DNA of 46,432 bases from Lentisphaeria bacterium (GTDB taxonomy: Bacteria; Verrucomicrobiota; Lentisphaeria; Victivallales; Victivallaceae): contig JAFVQX010000046.1 in assembly GCA_017504585.1 (NCBI GenBank), positions 1 through 46,432 of the forward strand. Direction: 5' to 3'. Below the pieces are notes generated by a model. The model saw nothing but the letters and a program-made list of their open reading frames with translations, was not told the DNA's origin and did not search any database. Each line of letters opens with the position of its first letter. Position 1 is the stretch's first letter. The translations under genes and the position numbers were made by a program. Below, piece by piece: positions 27,026-36,342 of this stretch.

Positions 27026-29230
27026 TCAGCACTCGATGATAAAATCGGTGCTGGTTTGGATTTCTTCTTCAATTCCGGGCAATTCAACTTTGGCTTTAAC
27101 TCCTTGGGGCAACGTAAAACTGCAATGGATCTTATTATCTTTCCGCTGCCATTGAGAAACGATTTTTCCGGATGGGGCAAGATGTTCCGCCCGGACATAA
27201 TCGGTCTGGGACACAAAATTCGGAGCAAACCTTACTTTGCTGAATCCGGGAGCCAAAGGCGAAATTCCCGCCAGATAGCGGTACATCCACGCCGAGGGTT
27301 CTCCAAACATAATGTGATTGCGTGACGCTTTACCGTGCCACATTTCCCATAACGCAGTTGCCCCGTTGGCAACCAGATTTCCCCAACCGGGGTATTCTTC
27401 CTGCACGATCATCTGGCAGGCATCTTCAGCATATCCATTTTCAGCCAGAGCACGAATAATGAATTTGGCTCCCAATATACCTGCCCAAACCCGATGTTTC
27501 TCGGTTCTGATTGAGTTGACCAGATTGGCGGCGACTGCAGCTTTTTCATCATCATTTACGATTCCGCACATCAAAGCCATGGCGTTGGTCGTCCAAAAGC
27601 CGCCGTCAAAGGTCTGCTGCTGCGGATCATAATATTTATCCCGGATCGCATTGCGGATTTTCTGCTCTAATTCCTTAAAACGCTCAACATCTCCGCTTTT
27701 GCCCAGGTGTTCGGCAAAAAGCACCATATCCTGTACCATATTGCAGTAGGCTATACTTTCCATCGGCGTAGGATCCAGTCTTTCCCCGTCTGATTTACCG
27801 GGAAAATACTGCGGATGGCACCAGTCGGAGTAGCCGGTGTGGCAGAGATTGTCATCGGCAGTAAGCATTTCAAAAAATGCAATACCTCTTACCAGTTTGT
27901 CATAATATTCTGCCATCATTTGGTCGTCGCCATCAAAAAGCCAGCAGTAACGGCAGAATTCATACATGAAAATCGAATATGAGGGACAAGATTGCTCAAA
28001 TCCCCACAAGGTTGTCGGCCCGTGGGTGGCAAGATTGCCATCCGGCCGCTGAATATCCATTATTATATTTACCAGACGGTGCAAGCCGTTTTTCGGATAG
28101 AAATTCCACCAGCCGCTTTCCAAAGCACAGTTGGCATCGCCCAGCCAACCGAATTTTTCTCTGGTCGGACAATCTGTGGGTATGCCCATAAAATTGCCCA
28201 GATAACTGGTACGGGTCAGCTTATTTATTTTATTCAGAACTGCATTGCCGGTTTCGATCGTGCCAATCTCTTTAAGATCCGAAGCAATAAACAACCCCTT
28301 CATATCAATAATTTCCACCGAAGGATCATCGGGTATTGCCTCCACATAGCGGAAGCCGTGCCATACAAAATGCGGATGCCACGATTCTATACCATCGCCT
28401 TTGAAGATGTAAGAATCAGTTTCAAACCGTTTGACTCCAAGGTCAATAAATGATGTATCGGCGTGGCCGTCACTATCCAGAACTTCGGCGTATTTGAATG
28501 TAACCTTGCTGCCGCGTTTGCCTTTCATTTTTACCTTGATGGCTCCGGCAATGGTGCTCTCAAAATCAAAAACATAACTTCCGGCTCCGGCGGGGGCTAT
28601 ATTTTTGCCTTGCTTCTGCGATATGACCCGGCAGGGTTCATCTTCGTCGTGTTCCAGAATACCGCCGGGAGGATAAGCCCGGAATACATCAGCCCACTGT
28701 GAGTCATCAAATCCGCTTTTGAATGCTTCGGGGATTTCCAGGCGGGCATCATAATCTTCCCCCAGGTGGTGAGCATCAAACACTACCGGGCCGGGATGGG
28801 TTTTCCAATCAGTTCCGGAGGATGCAATCACTTTGCCATCAGCCAGAATATCGCAGATCAGCCGCGGAGAAGTACGCCACGAGGAAAAATTCACCGTATA
28901 CATCCACTCGTTGTGACAATTGAAAAATCCATTGCCCAGCATAATGATAATAACATTTTCCTGGCCGGGAACAAGCATTTTTCCAATGTCGTAAGTAATG
29001 CTGCCGCAGCGGTAGTCATATTGAGAAAGCCCCGGAGCATACCAGCGGTCGCCAACTTTTTCGCCGTTGAGATAAATTTCATGAAAGCCAAGTCCGCAAA
29101 TCTGTATTTGAGCGTTGTTTATACTCTGCGGGGCAATGAATGTTTTGCGGAAATACGCTCCGGGAAAATCATCAAAGTAACAATATTCTTTGTAAGATTT
29201 TATCCAGATGCCTTGATACTTGTCAATCAT
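27026..29230 (-). CDS. GH78 alpha-L-rhamnosidase-like enzyme, intracellular
   Basis: 734 residues. An N-terminal jelly-roll domain (about 1-160; IYLNGEKVGDRWYAPGLSQY), a beta domain, then the (alpha/alpha)6 barrel from about residue 325. The hallmark DCPTREKFGWLGD (residues 353-365) contains the proposed acid Glu358, and HTGYSDWCHP is in the catalytic region. The enzyme is expected to release terminal L-rhamnose from oligosaccharides or glycosides. No signal peptide, so cytoplasmic. It is shorter than many GH78 enzymes because an N-terminal module is lacking. Transcribed divergently from the AraC gene at 29481. Whether it prefers rhamnose or a related sugar cannot be told. Confidence 0.85.
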   Translation of the reverse strand: MIDKYQGIWIKSYKEYCYFDDFPGAYFRKTFIAPQSINNAQIQICGLGFHEIYLNGEKVGDRWYAPGLSQYDYRCGSITYDIGKMLVPGQENVIIIMLGNGFFNCHNEWMYTVNFSSWRTSPRLICDILADGKVIASSGTDWKTHPGPVVFDAHHLGEDYDARLEIPEAFKSGFDDSQWADVFRAYPPGGILEHDEDEPCRVISQKQGKNIAPAGAGSYVFDFESTIAGAIKVKMKGKRGSKVTFKYAEVLDSDGHADTSFIDLGVKRFETDSYIFKGDGIESWHPHFVWHGFRYVEAIPDDPSVEIIDMKGLFIASDLKEIGTIETGNAVLNKINKLTRTSYLGNFMGIPTDCPTREKFGWLGDANCALESGWWNFYPKNGLHRLVNIIMDIQRPDGNLATHGPTTLWGFEQSCPSYSIFMYEFCRYCWLFDGDDQMMAEYYDKLVRGIAFFEMLTADDNLCHTGYSDWCHPQYFPGKSDGERLDPTPMESIAYCNMVQDMVLFAEHLGKSGDVERFKELEQKIRNAIRDKYYDPQQQTFDGGFWTTNAMALMCGIVNDDEKAAVAANLVNSIRTEKHRVWAGILGAKFIIRALAENGYAEDACQMIVQEEYPGWGNLVANGATALWEMWHGKASRNHIMFGEPSAWMYRYLAGISPLAPGFSKVRFAPNFVSQTDYVRAEHLAPSGKIVSQWQRKDNKIHCSFTLPQGVKAKVELPGIEEEIQTSTDFIIEC

Positions 29231-29385
29231 TTTCGATCCTTCTTTCTGATAAAAGAGTTTATATTTTCAGAAAATATCCACAATACAGTTTGCTTCCAAC
29301 GGTAAATATACATAAACAGTTTGATTTTTGATAGTACTAATAATCTGAAAATTTGTATTATTCCGATAAAAATCTCTTTAAGTAT

Positions 29386-29413
29386 TTGCATTGTGGAAAG
29401 CCGTGGTTATATT
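29386..29413 (+). promoter_or_regulatory. Promoter of the locus 3 araC gene
   Basis: TTGCAT at 29386-29391 and TATATT at 29408-29413 with a 16-bp spacer, about 60 bp before the start codon. The rest of the 250-bp intergenic region (29231-29480) is AT-rich and must also hold the divergent GH78 promoter, for which I see no clear -35 box. Confidence 0.45.
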
Positions 29414-29480
29414 ATTTGAAGTAAAATAGCATTTTATAAAAGACTTCCTGCCGGGGCATTGATAAAATGGAGCGATAAAA

Positions 29481-30320
29481 ATGAGTGATGAAATTCTTTT
29501 TTTCGAGCTGAAAAATTTTTTATACTCCAATATGCCTCTGGCGGCGTGGCTGGAATCACCATATCTGCTTTATCAGCAGGTTCATACCCATGATTGTTTT
29601 GAAATACTTTTTGTCTCTTCCGGCACCGGCTGGTGTGCAGTAAACGATCTGCGTTTCCCGATGCTGGTGGGGGATTTGTATATAATTCGCCCCGGAGACC
29701 GTCACGAATTTTCCGGAAATTTGGGATTGAAATTTTACAATTTGATGTTTTCCAAAGATTTTTTTACTGAAAGTGAATATAAGGAATTTCAGACGCTGCT
29801 GCACGAGTATGGCAAATTCACTATTCCCAATGCTGCCCGCGAAAGAATAGAACCTATGCTTGTTGAGTTGACCGGGGAGTTGAAAAGTTCACGGCCGGGG
29901 CATCAGGTGGCAGCCCGGGCAATATTCCTGCGGTTTATGGTTGAACTGCTCCGGTATCGGGATACACACTTTATTGCCACTGCTTCCAGCCACGACTCAA
30001 AACTGGCGGCAAAAGCTTTTGAACTGATTCATCAGCATTGTCGGGAAAAACTTACACTCAATGAGTTAGGTAAAATATTCGGTTGCTCTCCCGAATACGC
30101 CGGTCGCTTTTTCAAACGTCTGACGGGAGTTACTTTTTCAGATTACCTCATCCGTTACCGGGTGGATCTGGCTTGCGGCAGATTGGAAAATTCAACCAAA
30201 TCGATTTCCGAAATTGCTGCTGAACTGGGGTATTTTGATAATGCTTACTTTGATAAATGTTTCCGAAAAATAATGGGGATTTCCCCTTTGGAATACCGCC
30301 GAATCTCTGCCAGGAAATAA
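29481..30320 (+). CDS. AraC-family transcriptional regulator (locus 3)
   Basis: 279 residues. The cupin-like sensing domain contains QVHTHDCFEILFVSSGTGW and YIIRPGDRHEF; the C-terminal AraC domain has LNELGKIFGCSPEYAGRFFK and ISEIAAELGYFDNAYFDKCF. GGAGC lies at 29469-29473, seven bases before the ATG. By position it should control GH78 (divergent) and possibly the prepilin-like to MFS operon that starts 480 bp downstream. Unlike the other two AraC genes it is not followed by a phosphoesterase gene; a MITE-like insertion lies there instead. Confidence 0.88.
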   Translation: MSDEILFFELKNFLYSNMPLAAWLESPYLLYQQVHTHDCFEILFVSSGTGWCAVNDLRFPMLVGDLYIIRPGDRHEFSGNLGLKFYNLMFSKDFFTESEYKEFQTLLHEYGKFTIPNAARERIEPMLVELTGELKSSRPGHQVAARAIFLRFMVELLRYRDTHFIATASSHDSKLAAKAFELIHQHCREKLTLNELGKIFGCSPEYAGRFFKRLTGVTFSDYLIRYRVDLACGRLENSTKSISEIAAELGYFDNAYFDKCFRKIMGISPLEYRRISARK

Positions 30321-30373
30321 TCTTTCAGAGATAGCATACCGTTTGAATAAACTTCGAAACTCCTTTTTCTGTA

Positions 30374-30594
30374 GGCTCTGTTCCCAATATCGGTTAATTA
30401 ACAGTAAAGATGTTGAATAAAATCTTTTCAAAACTTAAAGGGCATTTATCTATTTGTGTAACAAATAGATAAATGCCAATAAAAGGTTTGGAAAAGGGTG
30501 ATGGGGTTTGGGGAAGAGGGAAAGAACCTTTCCTCAAAAAGGTTTTTCCCTCTTCCCCAAGGCTCCCATATCAACCTTTATCGGGAACAAAGCC
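30374..30594. mobile_element. MITE-like element, 221 bp, with 9-bp target-site duplication
   Basis: The ends are imperfect inverted repeats: 30374-30398 (starting GGCTCTGTTCCC) and the complement of 30570-30594 (starting GGCTTTGTTCCC), matching at 20 of 25 bases. The element is flanked by the perfect direct repeat TTTTCTGTA (30365-30373 and 30595-30603), the expected target-site duplication. It has no open frame. Inside are a perfect 17-bp stem with a 3-base loop (30441-30457/30461-30477) and a 16+7 bp long hairpin (30508-30531/30538-30560). A degenerate shorter relative lies at 19930-20019. It must be mobilised in trans by a transposase encoded elsewhere; the IS family cannot be named from here. 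The remaining sequence up to 30802 holds no gene. Confidence 0.75.
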
Positions 30595-30802
30595 TTTTCT
30601 GTAAAGGGGGGTATTTAAGCCCCTTTCTTTACCCCGCAATCGGTTTTACTGACAGATAAACTGCACTTTTTATCGGAATAATACTATTTTTTGGGGGATT
30701 GATACTATGATTTTCAAAAATTTCTTTGTATACTATTAACGTATCAACAACATTTCAGTATCCAGGAGCATTTCAAAAACATCACAGGAAAGGGGAAGAA
30801 AA

Positions 30803-31561
30803 ATGAGTACCTCAAAAAAACATGATTTGTGCCGTAACACTCTGAAGGTCAGAAACTTTACCTTGATCGAACTGTTGGTCGTAATCGCCATTATTGCTAT
30901 TCTGGCAGCTATGCTGCTGCCGGCACTTTCCGCCGCCCGGGAACGCGCCAGAGCGATTTCCTGTGTAAGCAATTTCAATACGGCAGGCAAATCCCTTATG
31001 TTCTACATTGACTCCAACAATGATTACATGCCGGTGAATGTAACTGCAGATAAAAATAACTATATTTTTACTACATTCAATACTCATCCTCTGAATCCGG
31101 CCATAAAGCTGTCGAGCAGAATAATGGCCGGGTACTGGCCGGAAGATAGAAAAAGTACAGATTTTGCCGCATTCAAACCCGATAATGTTGTATCCGACTA
31201 TGTGTGTCCATCTGCCAGCAGTCCTGAATCTTCTCCGGAATGGAGTAAGGGGGGATATTGGACCATGGCTTACAACGGCGCATTTAGTGATCCCGTCAAT
31301 TGCAAGATCGCCGCATTCACCAATCCCTCATCACTGGCGACTTTTACCGAAGGTTGTTTTTATTCCGTGGTATACTATCTTTTTGAGGTAAGTACAAAGC
31401 CTGAAAGAATTCCCTACGTTTTGCGGCATAATGGCGGTATGAACATACTCTTTGCTGATGGTCATGTACAATATATGACTGAAAAAGAGATCCCCCAGAC
31501 CGCCGGCAGTTCGGTAAAAGCGTTTTGGAATCCCAAGGCTACAACTTCCGATATTTTCTGA
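30803..31561 (+). CDS. Prepilin-like N-methylation-motif protein (locus 3)
   Basis: 252 residues. The leader [18 protein letters not shown] is followed by [20 protein letters not shown]; the cleavage-site residue is Asn, not Gly. The globular domain ends in [17 protein letters not shown], an intact F-x-DGH box as in the locus 2 protein, with which it shares the layout and the segment around Y/GYWPEDK-R. AGGGGAAG lies six bases before the ATG. First gene of the locus 3 + strand operon; the DUF4838 gene follows 128 bp downstream across two hairpins. Function unknown; association with DUF4838 here and in locus 2 suggests partnership. Confidence 0.85.
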   Translation: MSTSKKHDLCRNTLKVRNFTLIELLVVIAIIAILAAMLLPALSAARERARAISCVSNFNTAGKSLMFYIDSNNDYMPVNVTADKNNYIFTTFNTHPLNPAIKLSSRIMAGYWPEDRKSTDFAAFKPDNVVSDYVCPSASSPESSPEWSKGGYWTMAYNGAFSDPVNCKIAAFTNPSSLATFTEGCFYSVVYYLFEVSTKPERIPYVLRHNGGMNILFADGHVQYMTEKEIPQTAGSSVKAFWNPKATTSDIF

Positions 31562-31617
31562 AGAGTCTGCTTAATCATCTGAAAATCAAATTTTTAACAT
31601 AGTAAACAAAATGCTGT

Positions 31618-31673
31618 CCGGGGATTTTAAGGTAAAAAGAAAATCCCCGGGGAGCGTGCGGGTGTTTTCCCGC
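31618..31673 (+). promoter_or_regulatory. Two intercistronic hairpins before the DUF4838 gene
   Basis: A strong stem (CCGGGGATTTT 31618-31628 with AAAATCCCCGG 31640-31650) is followed by GCGGG 31658-31662 / CCCGC 31669-31673. The second ends five bases before the AGGAGG at 31679-31684. No T-run follows, so mRNA processing, stability or partial attenuation between the prepilin-like and DUF4838 genes is likelier than full termination. The corresponding gap in locus 2 is only 27 bp and has no hairpin. Confidence 0.5.
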
Positions 31674-31689
31674 AAAAAAGGAGGTCTTA

Positions 31690-34674
31690 ATGTTCAAATT
31701 CACATCTTCCCAAACATGCAGAATGTTTGCTGTTGCGGCATTTCTCTGCTCATTTGCCGTACAAGGCAAGGAAATATCTTTTTTGCCGGAACCGAAAATA
31801 CCGCGAAAAATCTCCATCGGACAAGCTCCCGTCGTTGAAATGGTTAAAGACGGCAATATCAAATTTGAATTGGTCGTTCCTGCAAACGCCTCGCTGCCGG
31901 CAAAGTTTGCCGGTAATGAAGCGGCAGAGCAGCTCTCCAAAGCTTTCGGCAAAAGAATCAAGGTTGTTAACCAGCCCAGCGGGAAAACTCCTGCCATTAT
32001 CATTGGTGATAAGGCTTTGGCGGAAAAAAACAATATTGATATTAAAAAACTTGACCGCGACGGATTTGTTATCCGCTCCATCGGCAATCAAATATTGATT
32101 ATCGGCAGAGATACCAATACCGATCCGCGTAATGTTATTATCCGTTATGGGGATAAGGGCGAAGTTGCTACGCTCTTCGGGGTTTATGACTTCCTTGAAC
32201 GCTTTGCCGGGATACGTTATTACTTCCCCGGTGATCTGGGTACTGTTATACCCAAACAGAAAAATTGGAGTTTGCCCGCCATTGATATTTACGACCGTCC
32301 TGACTTTACCCAGCGGCGTTTTGTGGATAACCAGAACAAGTTCCCGAACTTTTACCAGGCAGATGCCAAAAAGTGGCGGCACCATTGGCGTCCGGTCAAT
32401 ATGCTCCGCTGTCGCATGGAAACTATCGTTATACCCAACTGCCACGGTTTGAATATGTTGGGGTACAAAAAGCGTTTTGCTCAAAGTCATCCGGAATACT
32501 TTGCACTCAGTTCTGACGGTAAGCGGATCACCGGTACTGCCCAATTGCAGTTGTGTTACTCCAGCGGTGTCCGTGATGAGATCACTGCCGATGCCAAAGC
32601 ATTTCTCTCCGGCCGTCCGGCAAGTGAACGCGGAGTGCTTCAGCTGGATGGGAAACATGGATGGCAGTTCCATATTTTCCCCAAAAGTCTGCCCTGTTTC
32701 AACATTATGCCTGATGACAGCATGTACTGGTGTTATTGTGAAAAATGCTCTGCGATCAAAGATGATAAGTCCCGTAACAAATATATGTGGCAGATGTTTG
32801 CGGATATGGCAAACGCGGTCAAAAACGACAAAATACCCGGTTATCTGACCACCATGGCTTACGGTCAGTATCGCTATGTACCCGATGTGGATATTCCTGA
32901 TAATCTGTTGGTTATGCTGGCTACTAAAGGCCCGTGGAATGAAGGCAATCCTGCAGTGCGGGATTCGGAAATGGCTTTGATGAAAGCGTGGACGGAAAAG
33001 CTTGATTCCAAGATCTGGCTGTGGACTTATCCCGGCAAATACCACGGCAAAGGTTTGAATATACCGCATACGACTCCCCGGGCAACTGCTGCATTCGTAA
33101 AACGTGCCAAACCGTACATTTTCGGGATTTTCTTTGAAAGTGCCAGTGATCACGCTATTTACAATTATCTCTATTACTATACTTTCGGTAAATTGCTCTG
33201 GAACCCGGATACTGATATTGACGCATTGCTTGCCGAACACGCTGCGGTAATGTTCGGTCCTGGTGCTGAACCAATGAAGGAATTTTTTGAATCAGTGGAA
33301 CGCAACTGGCTTAAAATTGCCTCCAAAAGTCTTATGGGGAACTCCGGGCCGGATGTTTTGTGGCCCACCGATCTGGAACTGTGGAACAATATCTATCCGG
33401 AAAAAGAAATTGCCCGCCTTTCTGACCTTTTGGCAAAAGCGAAAAAACTTTGTGCCAACGACAAGCTTGCTCTTGCCCGGGTCAACCTTATAGATAAGGA
33501 AATGTGGCAGCCCACCTGCCGTGCCGCTGCCGAATTCCGTTCTTCCCAGACTTCTTCTGCCAACTGGCAGACTGCAATGCCCCAAGTTGCCGGTACGGCT
33601 CTTAAAATTGATGGTAAACTGGATGATGCGGCATGGAAAAAGGCCAATAAAGTTTACCTGTCGCCTTTGCGTGAAGGTGCTGTTGCCGAAGTTAAAACCA
33701 TTATTCATTTAATGCACGATAAGGACTTTTACTACATCGGAGCATTCTGCGAAGAACCGGCAAATCCCAAAGCTCCGATCCGTGCCCGCGATGAACGTGA
33801 TCTTTATTTGGATTCCACGCTGGAAATTTTCCTTTCGCCAGATCGTCATCCTACCCGATACTACCAGTGGATGGTTAATCCTGCCGGATCTATTGCTGAT
33901 TTGGAACGCCCCAACGGTGCCAGCGGCAGTACCACTGGCAGAAAAGACGGCGACTGGACAAGTAAGGCGGAAATCAAGACTTATCAGGAAGCCGGTAAAT
34001 TTTGGAGTGTAGAAATGCGTATACCCAAAAATGAACTGCCCGCAGCGTCCCCCGCAGGAATGCTTGCCAACTTCGGCAGACATCGCAGTTTGGTCGGCAG
34101 CAAACCCGGGACAGACCTTTATAATTGGAGTCCCATAGCCAAAGGTTTTGGCGATATCAACCGCTTCGGAACTTTGAACCTGACGGGAAACATCCGTAAA
34201 AATCTTTTTGATAATGGTGATTTTACAGCTCCCGCAGGCAAAAATCCTCAATTCAACGGTAAATGGAGAGTTTCCAATCCGCACAAAACTTTCCCGCTGG
34301 ATACACAATATTTTGTTGCCGGTGGTCAGTCCGTGCGTTTGCAGGATGCCAAACAAATGAGCGTTTCGCAGAATTTGAAACTCAAACCCAATACCGATTA
34401 TGTGCTGACCTATTATTTGCGTATGCAGGATGTTGTTTCCGGCGGTGCCGGCAGCCGGTTTATTATCTATGTCAATGAAGGTTCCGGCAGACACATTATT
34501 CTGCCCCGCAAGACCGCTATGCGCGGCACCTGCCCATGGACACGCTTTGAATGTCATTTTTCCACTTCTGCTGATGTGGGTAAAAAATCAGGTCAGTCAG
34601 TTACTTTTCAGTTTATAAAAATGAAGGGTACCGCATGGATCGATCATGTGGAACTCTGCGAGGTTCAGAAATGA
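31690..34674 (+). CDS. Secreted DUF4838 protein with CBM9-like module (locus 3)
   Basis: 994 residues, paralogous to 20091-23096 along its whole length. Signal peptide at about 1-26 (cleavage near QGKE); hexosaminidase-like N-terminal domain with FLERFAGIRYYFPG; DUF4838 region with FPKSLPCFNIMPDDSMYWCY and CEKC; CBM9-like module with LKIDGKLDDAAWKKA; C-terminal jelly-roll. Exported and predicted to bind and cut a polysaccharide, here probably one containing L-rhamnose or L-arabinose given the GH78 and GH127 neighbours (inference). A perfect AGGAGG precedes the ATG, so strong translation is expected. The stop overlaps the GH127 start (ATGA). Confidence 0.8.
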   Translation: MFKFTSSQTCRMFAVAAFLCSFAVQGKEISFLPEPKIPRKISIGQAPVVEMVKDGNIKFELVVPANASLPAKFAGNEAAEQLSKAFGKRIKVVNQPSGKTPAIIIGDKALAEKNNIDIKKLDRDGFVIRSIGNQILIIGRDTNTDPRNVIIRYGDKGEVATLFGVYDFLERFAGIRYYFPGDLGTVIPKQKNWSLPAIDIYDRPDFTQRRFVDNQNKFPNFYQADAKKWRHHWRPVNMLRCRMETIVIPNCHGLNMLGYKKRFAQSHPEYFALSSDGKRITGTAQLQLCYSSGVRDEITADAKAFLSGRPASERGVLQLDGKHGWQFHIFPKSLPCFNIMPDDSMYWCYCEKCSAIKDDKSRNKYMWQMFADMANAVKNDKIPGYLTTMAYGQYRYVPDVDIPDNLLVMLATKGPWNEGNPAVRDSEMALMKAWTEKLDSKIWLWTYPGKYHGKGLNIPHTTPRATAAFVKRAKPYIFGIFFESASDHAIYNYLYYYTFGKLLWNPDTDIDALLAEHAAVMFGPGAEPMKEFFESVERNWLKIASKSLMGNSGPDVLWPTDLELWNNIYPEKEIARLSDLLAKAKKLCANDKLALARVNLIDKEMWQPTCRAAAEFRSSQTSSANWQTAMPQVAGTALKIDGKLDDAAWKKANKVYLSPLREGAVAEVKTIIHLMHDKDFYYIGAFCEEPANPKAPIRARDERDLYLDSTLEIFLSPDRHPTRYYQWMVNPAGSIADLERPNGASGSTTGRKDGDWTSKAEIKTYQEAGKFWSVEMRIPKNELPAASPAGMLANFGRHRSLVGSKPGTDLYNWSPIAKGFGDINRFGTLNLTGNIRKNLFDNGDFTAPAGKNPQFNGKWRVSNPHKTFPLDTQYFVAGGQSVRLQDAKQMSVSQNLKLKPNTDYVLTYYLRMQDVVSGGAGSRFIIYVNEGSGRHIILPRKTAMRGTCPWTRFECHFSTSADVGKKSGQSVTFQFIKMKGTAWIDHVELCEVQK

Positions 34675-36308
34675 AAAATACTTTTCCGGCAGTTCGTCTG
34701 CACGGAGCTTTGGGAAATGCTCTGCAAACAGTTGTCACCAACCGGCTGAAAAAAGTTGATTACCGGTTACTGGAATCTCCTTTTGTCAACCGCAATGAAG
34801 CTGATAATGGCTGGCGGTGTGAGTTTTGGGGCAAGATAGTCCGTTCAGCAATTCTGGCAAACAATTCAGTCCGGGATCCGGAATTGGAAGCTATTATCCG
34901 GGAAACCGTTAAAAATATTATGGCTACCCAGACCCCGGATGGCTGTATAAGTTCATACCCGGTAGATAAGCAGACTACATTCTGGGACCTTTGGGGCAGA
35001 AAATATGTCATTCAGGCTCTTCTGCGCTACTACTATATGGTTGAAGAAGATGTAAAAGTCAAAGAGTGCTGCATAAAAATGCTCGATCACCTGATGACTC
35101 AAGTCAACAAAGATAAAAAAGATATTCGCACATGCGGCTTGCATGACGGATTGGCTTCTGCCTCCATTCTTGGTGCAGTAGTCGGCGTTTACAAACTTAC
35201 CGGTGAAAAGCGTTTTCTGGAATATGCCCGCTATATTGCCGAAAGCGGCTGTTCCGGTATACATGATGTATTCAAAGCTGCCCGCAACGGAGTTGCTCCG
35301 CAAACTATCGGCAATGCAAAATCATATGAGTTGACAAGTTGTTTTCAGGGATTGGCAGAGCTGTATAAGCTGGATATGCAAGCAGAATACAAAGAAGCGT
35401 GTGAAAAATATTTTCATGCGGTCAGAGAAAAAGAGATATTTATTACCGGAGTGGGCGGCTTGCGGGATTGCTGCGGAGAATACTGGTATGACGGCAAATT
35501 CCGCCAGACCCGCAGCGACAGCGGTATGCTGGGCGAAACCTGTGTTACAACCACTTATTTGCATTACTGCGATGTGATTGCCGACTTGATCGATCCGGCG
35601 ATACCGATGGCAGAAGCCGAGTGTTCATTGTATAACGGCATACTCGGAGCTATGTCGCCTGACGGTACCCAATGGATCCACTGCAATCCTACTCCGTTGA
35701 CTGGCGGCGGCTGGAAGAAGCCAGCCGACGACCAGATCAAGCGCGGTTTCGGAACGCCTTTCGGCGGCAATGACTGCTGTTTGGCACAAGGTCCGGAAGC
35801 TCTTGCCATGGCTCCCAAACTGGCAGTAACCGCCAGAAAAGACGGGGCGGCATTGAACTTTTTTGAAGCATTGACTGCTGAATTGGCAGATGGTACAAAA
35901 ATCGAAGTTTCCGGCGATTATCCAACTTCCCCCCAAGCTGAAATTTCAGTTTGCAGCCCGCGGGAATTCTGTTTGTATCTGCGGACACCCGAATTTTGTA
36001 CCGGTGTAACTCTCAATGGCACGGCGTGTAAATTTAATAAAGGTGAATATCTGGCAATAAATCGCCAATGGTCAGCCGATGACCGTTTGGAAATGACATT
36101 TGATTTTTCTTTGAAAGAGGTTGCTGCACCGGATGGCTCTGACTATACCGCAGTAGTACGCGGCCCGCTGGTCATGGCAGAAGGTACGGCATCCGCCGGT
36201 TACATTGCCTGCGAAAAGTGGCGTGATAAAGAGTTGATCGATTACGCTTCAGCCGGCAGAAAAATGTCGGAAAATGATCCGCTGACCGTATGGTTCAGCA
36301 ACAAATAA
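34671..36308 (+). CDS. GH127-family enzyme (beta-L-arabinofuranosidase-like)
   Basis: 545 residues, an (alpha/alpha)6 barrel followed by a beta domain, no signal peptide. The residues used by characterised GH127 enzymes for zinc binding and catalysis can be traced: GEYW (Glu270, acid/base), GETC (Glu289, Cys291) and NDCC (Cys369, Cys370), with spacings close to those of HypBA1 (Glu322, Glu338, Cys340, Cys417, Cys418). One of the paired cysteines would be the nucleophile. Expected to cleave beta-L-arabinofuranosyl or related bonds in the cytoplasm. It is shorter than HypBA1, and some DUF1680 relatives act on other sugars. Starts within the stop of DUF4838 (ATGA), so translation is coupled. Confidence 0.8.
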   Translation: MKNTFPAVRLHGALGNALQTVVTNRLKKVDYRLLESPFVNRNEADNGWRCEFWGKIVRSAILANNSVRDPELEAIIRETVKNIMATQTPDGCISSYPVDKQTTFWDLWGRKYVIQALLRYYYMVEEDVKVKECCIKMLDHLMTQVNKDKKDIRTCGLHDGLASASILGAVVGVYKLTGEKRFLEYARYIAESGCSGIHDVFKAARNGVAPQTIGNAKSYELTSCFQGLAELYKLDMQAEYKEACEKYFHAVREKEIFITGVGGLRDCCGEYWYDGKFRQTRSDSGMLGETCVTTTYLHYCDVIADLIDPAIPMAEAECSLYNGILGAMSPDGTQWIHCNPTPLTGGGWKKPADDQIKRGFGTPFGGNDCCLAQGPEALAMAPKLAVTARKDGAALNFFEALTAELADGTKIEVSGDYPTSPQAEISVCSPREFCLYLRTPEFCTGVTLNGTACKFNKGEYLAINRQWSADDRLEMTFDFSLKEVAAPDGSDYTAVVRGPLVMAEGTASAGYIACEKWRDKELIDYASAGRKMSENDPLTVWFSNK

Positions 36309-36342
36309 AACAACAAAATAATAATAGTTCAACAGGTAAAAA

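Noticed and set aside
31750..33240. 496-codon open frame on the - strand
   Set aside because: Antisense to the DUF4838 gene of locus 3, which has a signal peptide, a perfect AGGAGG and a full-length paralogue; the opposite frame has none of these.
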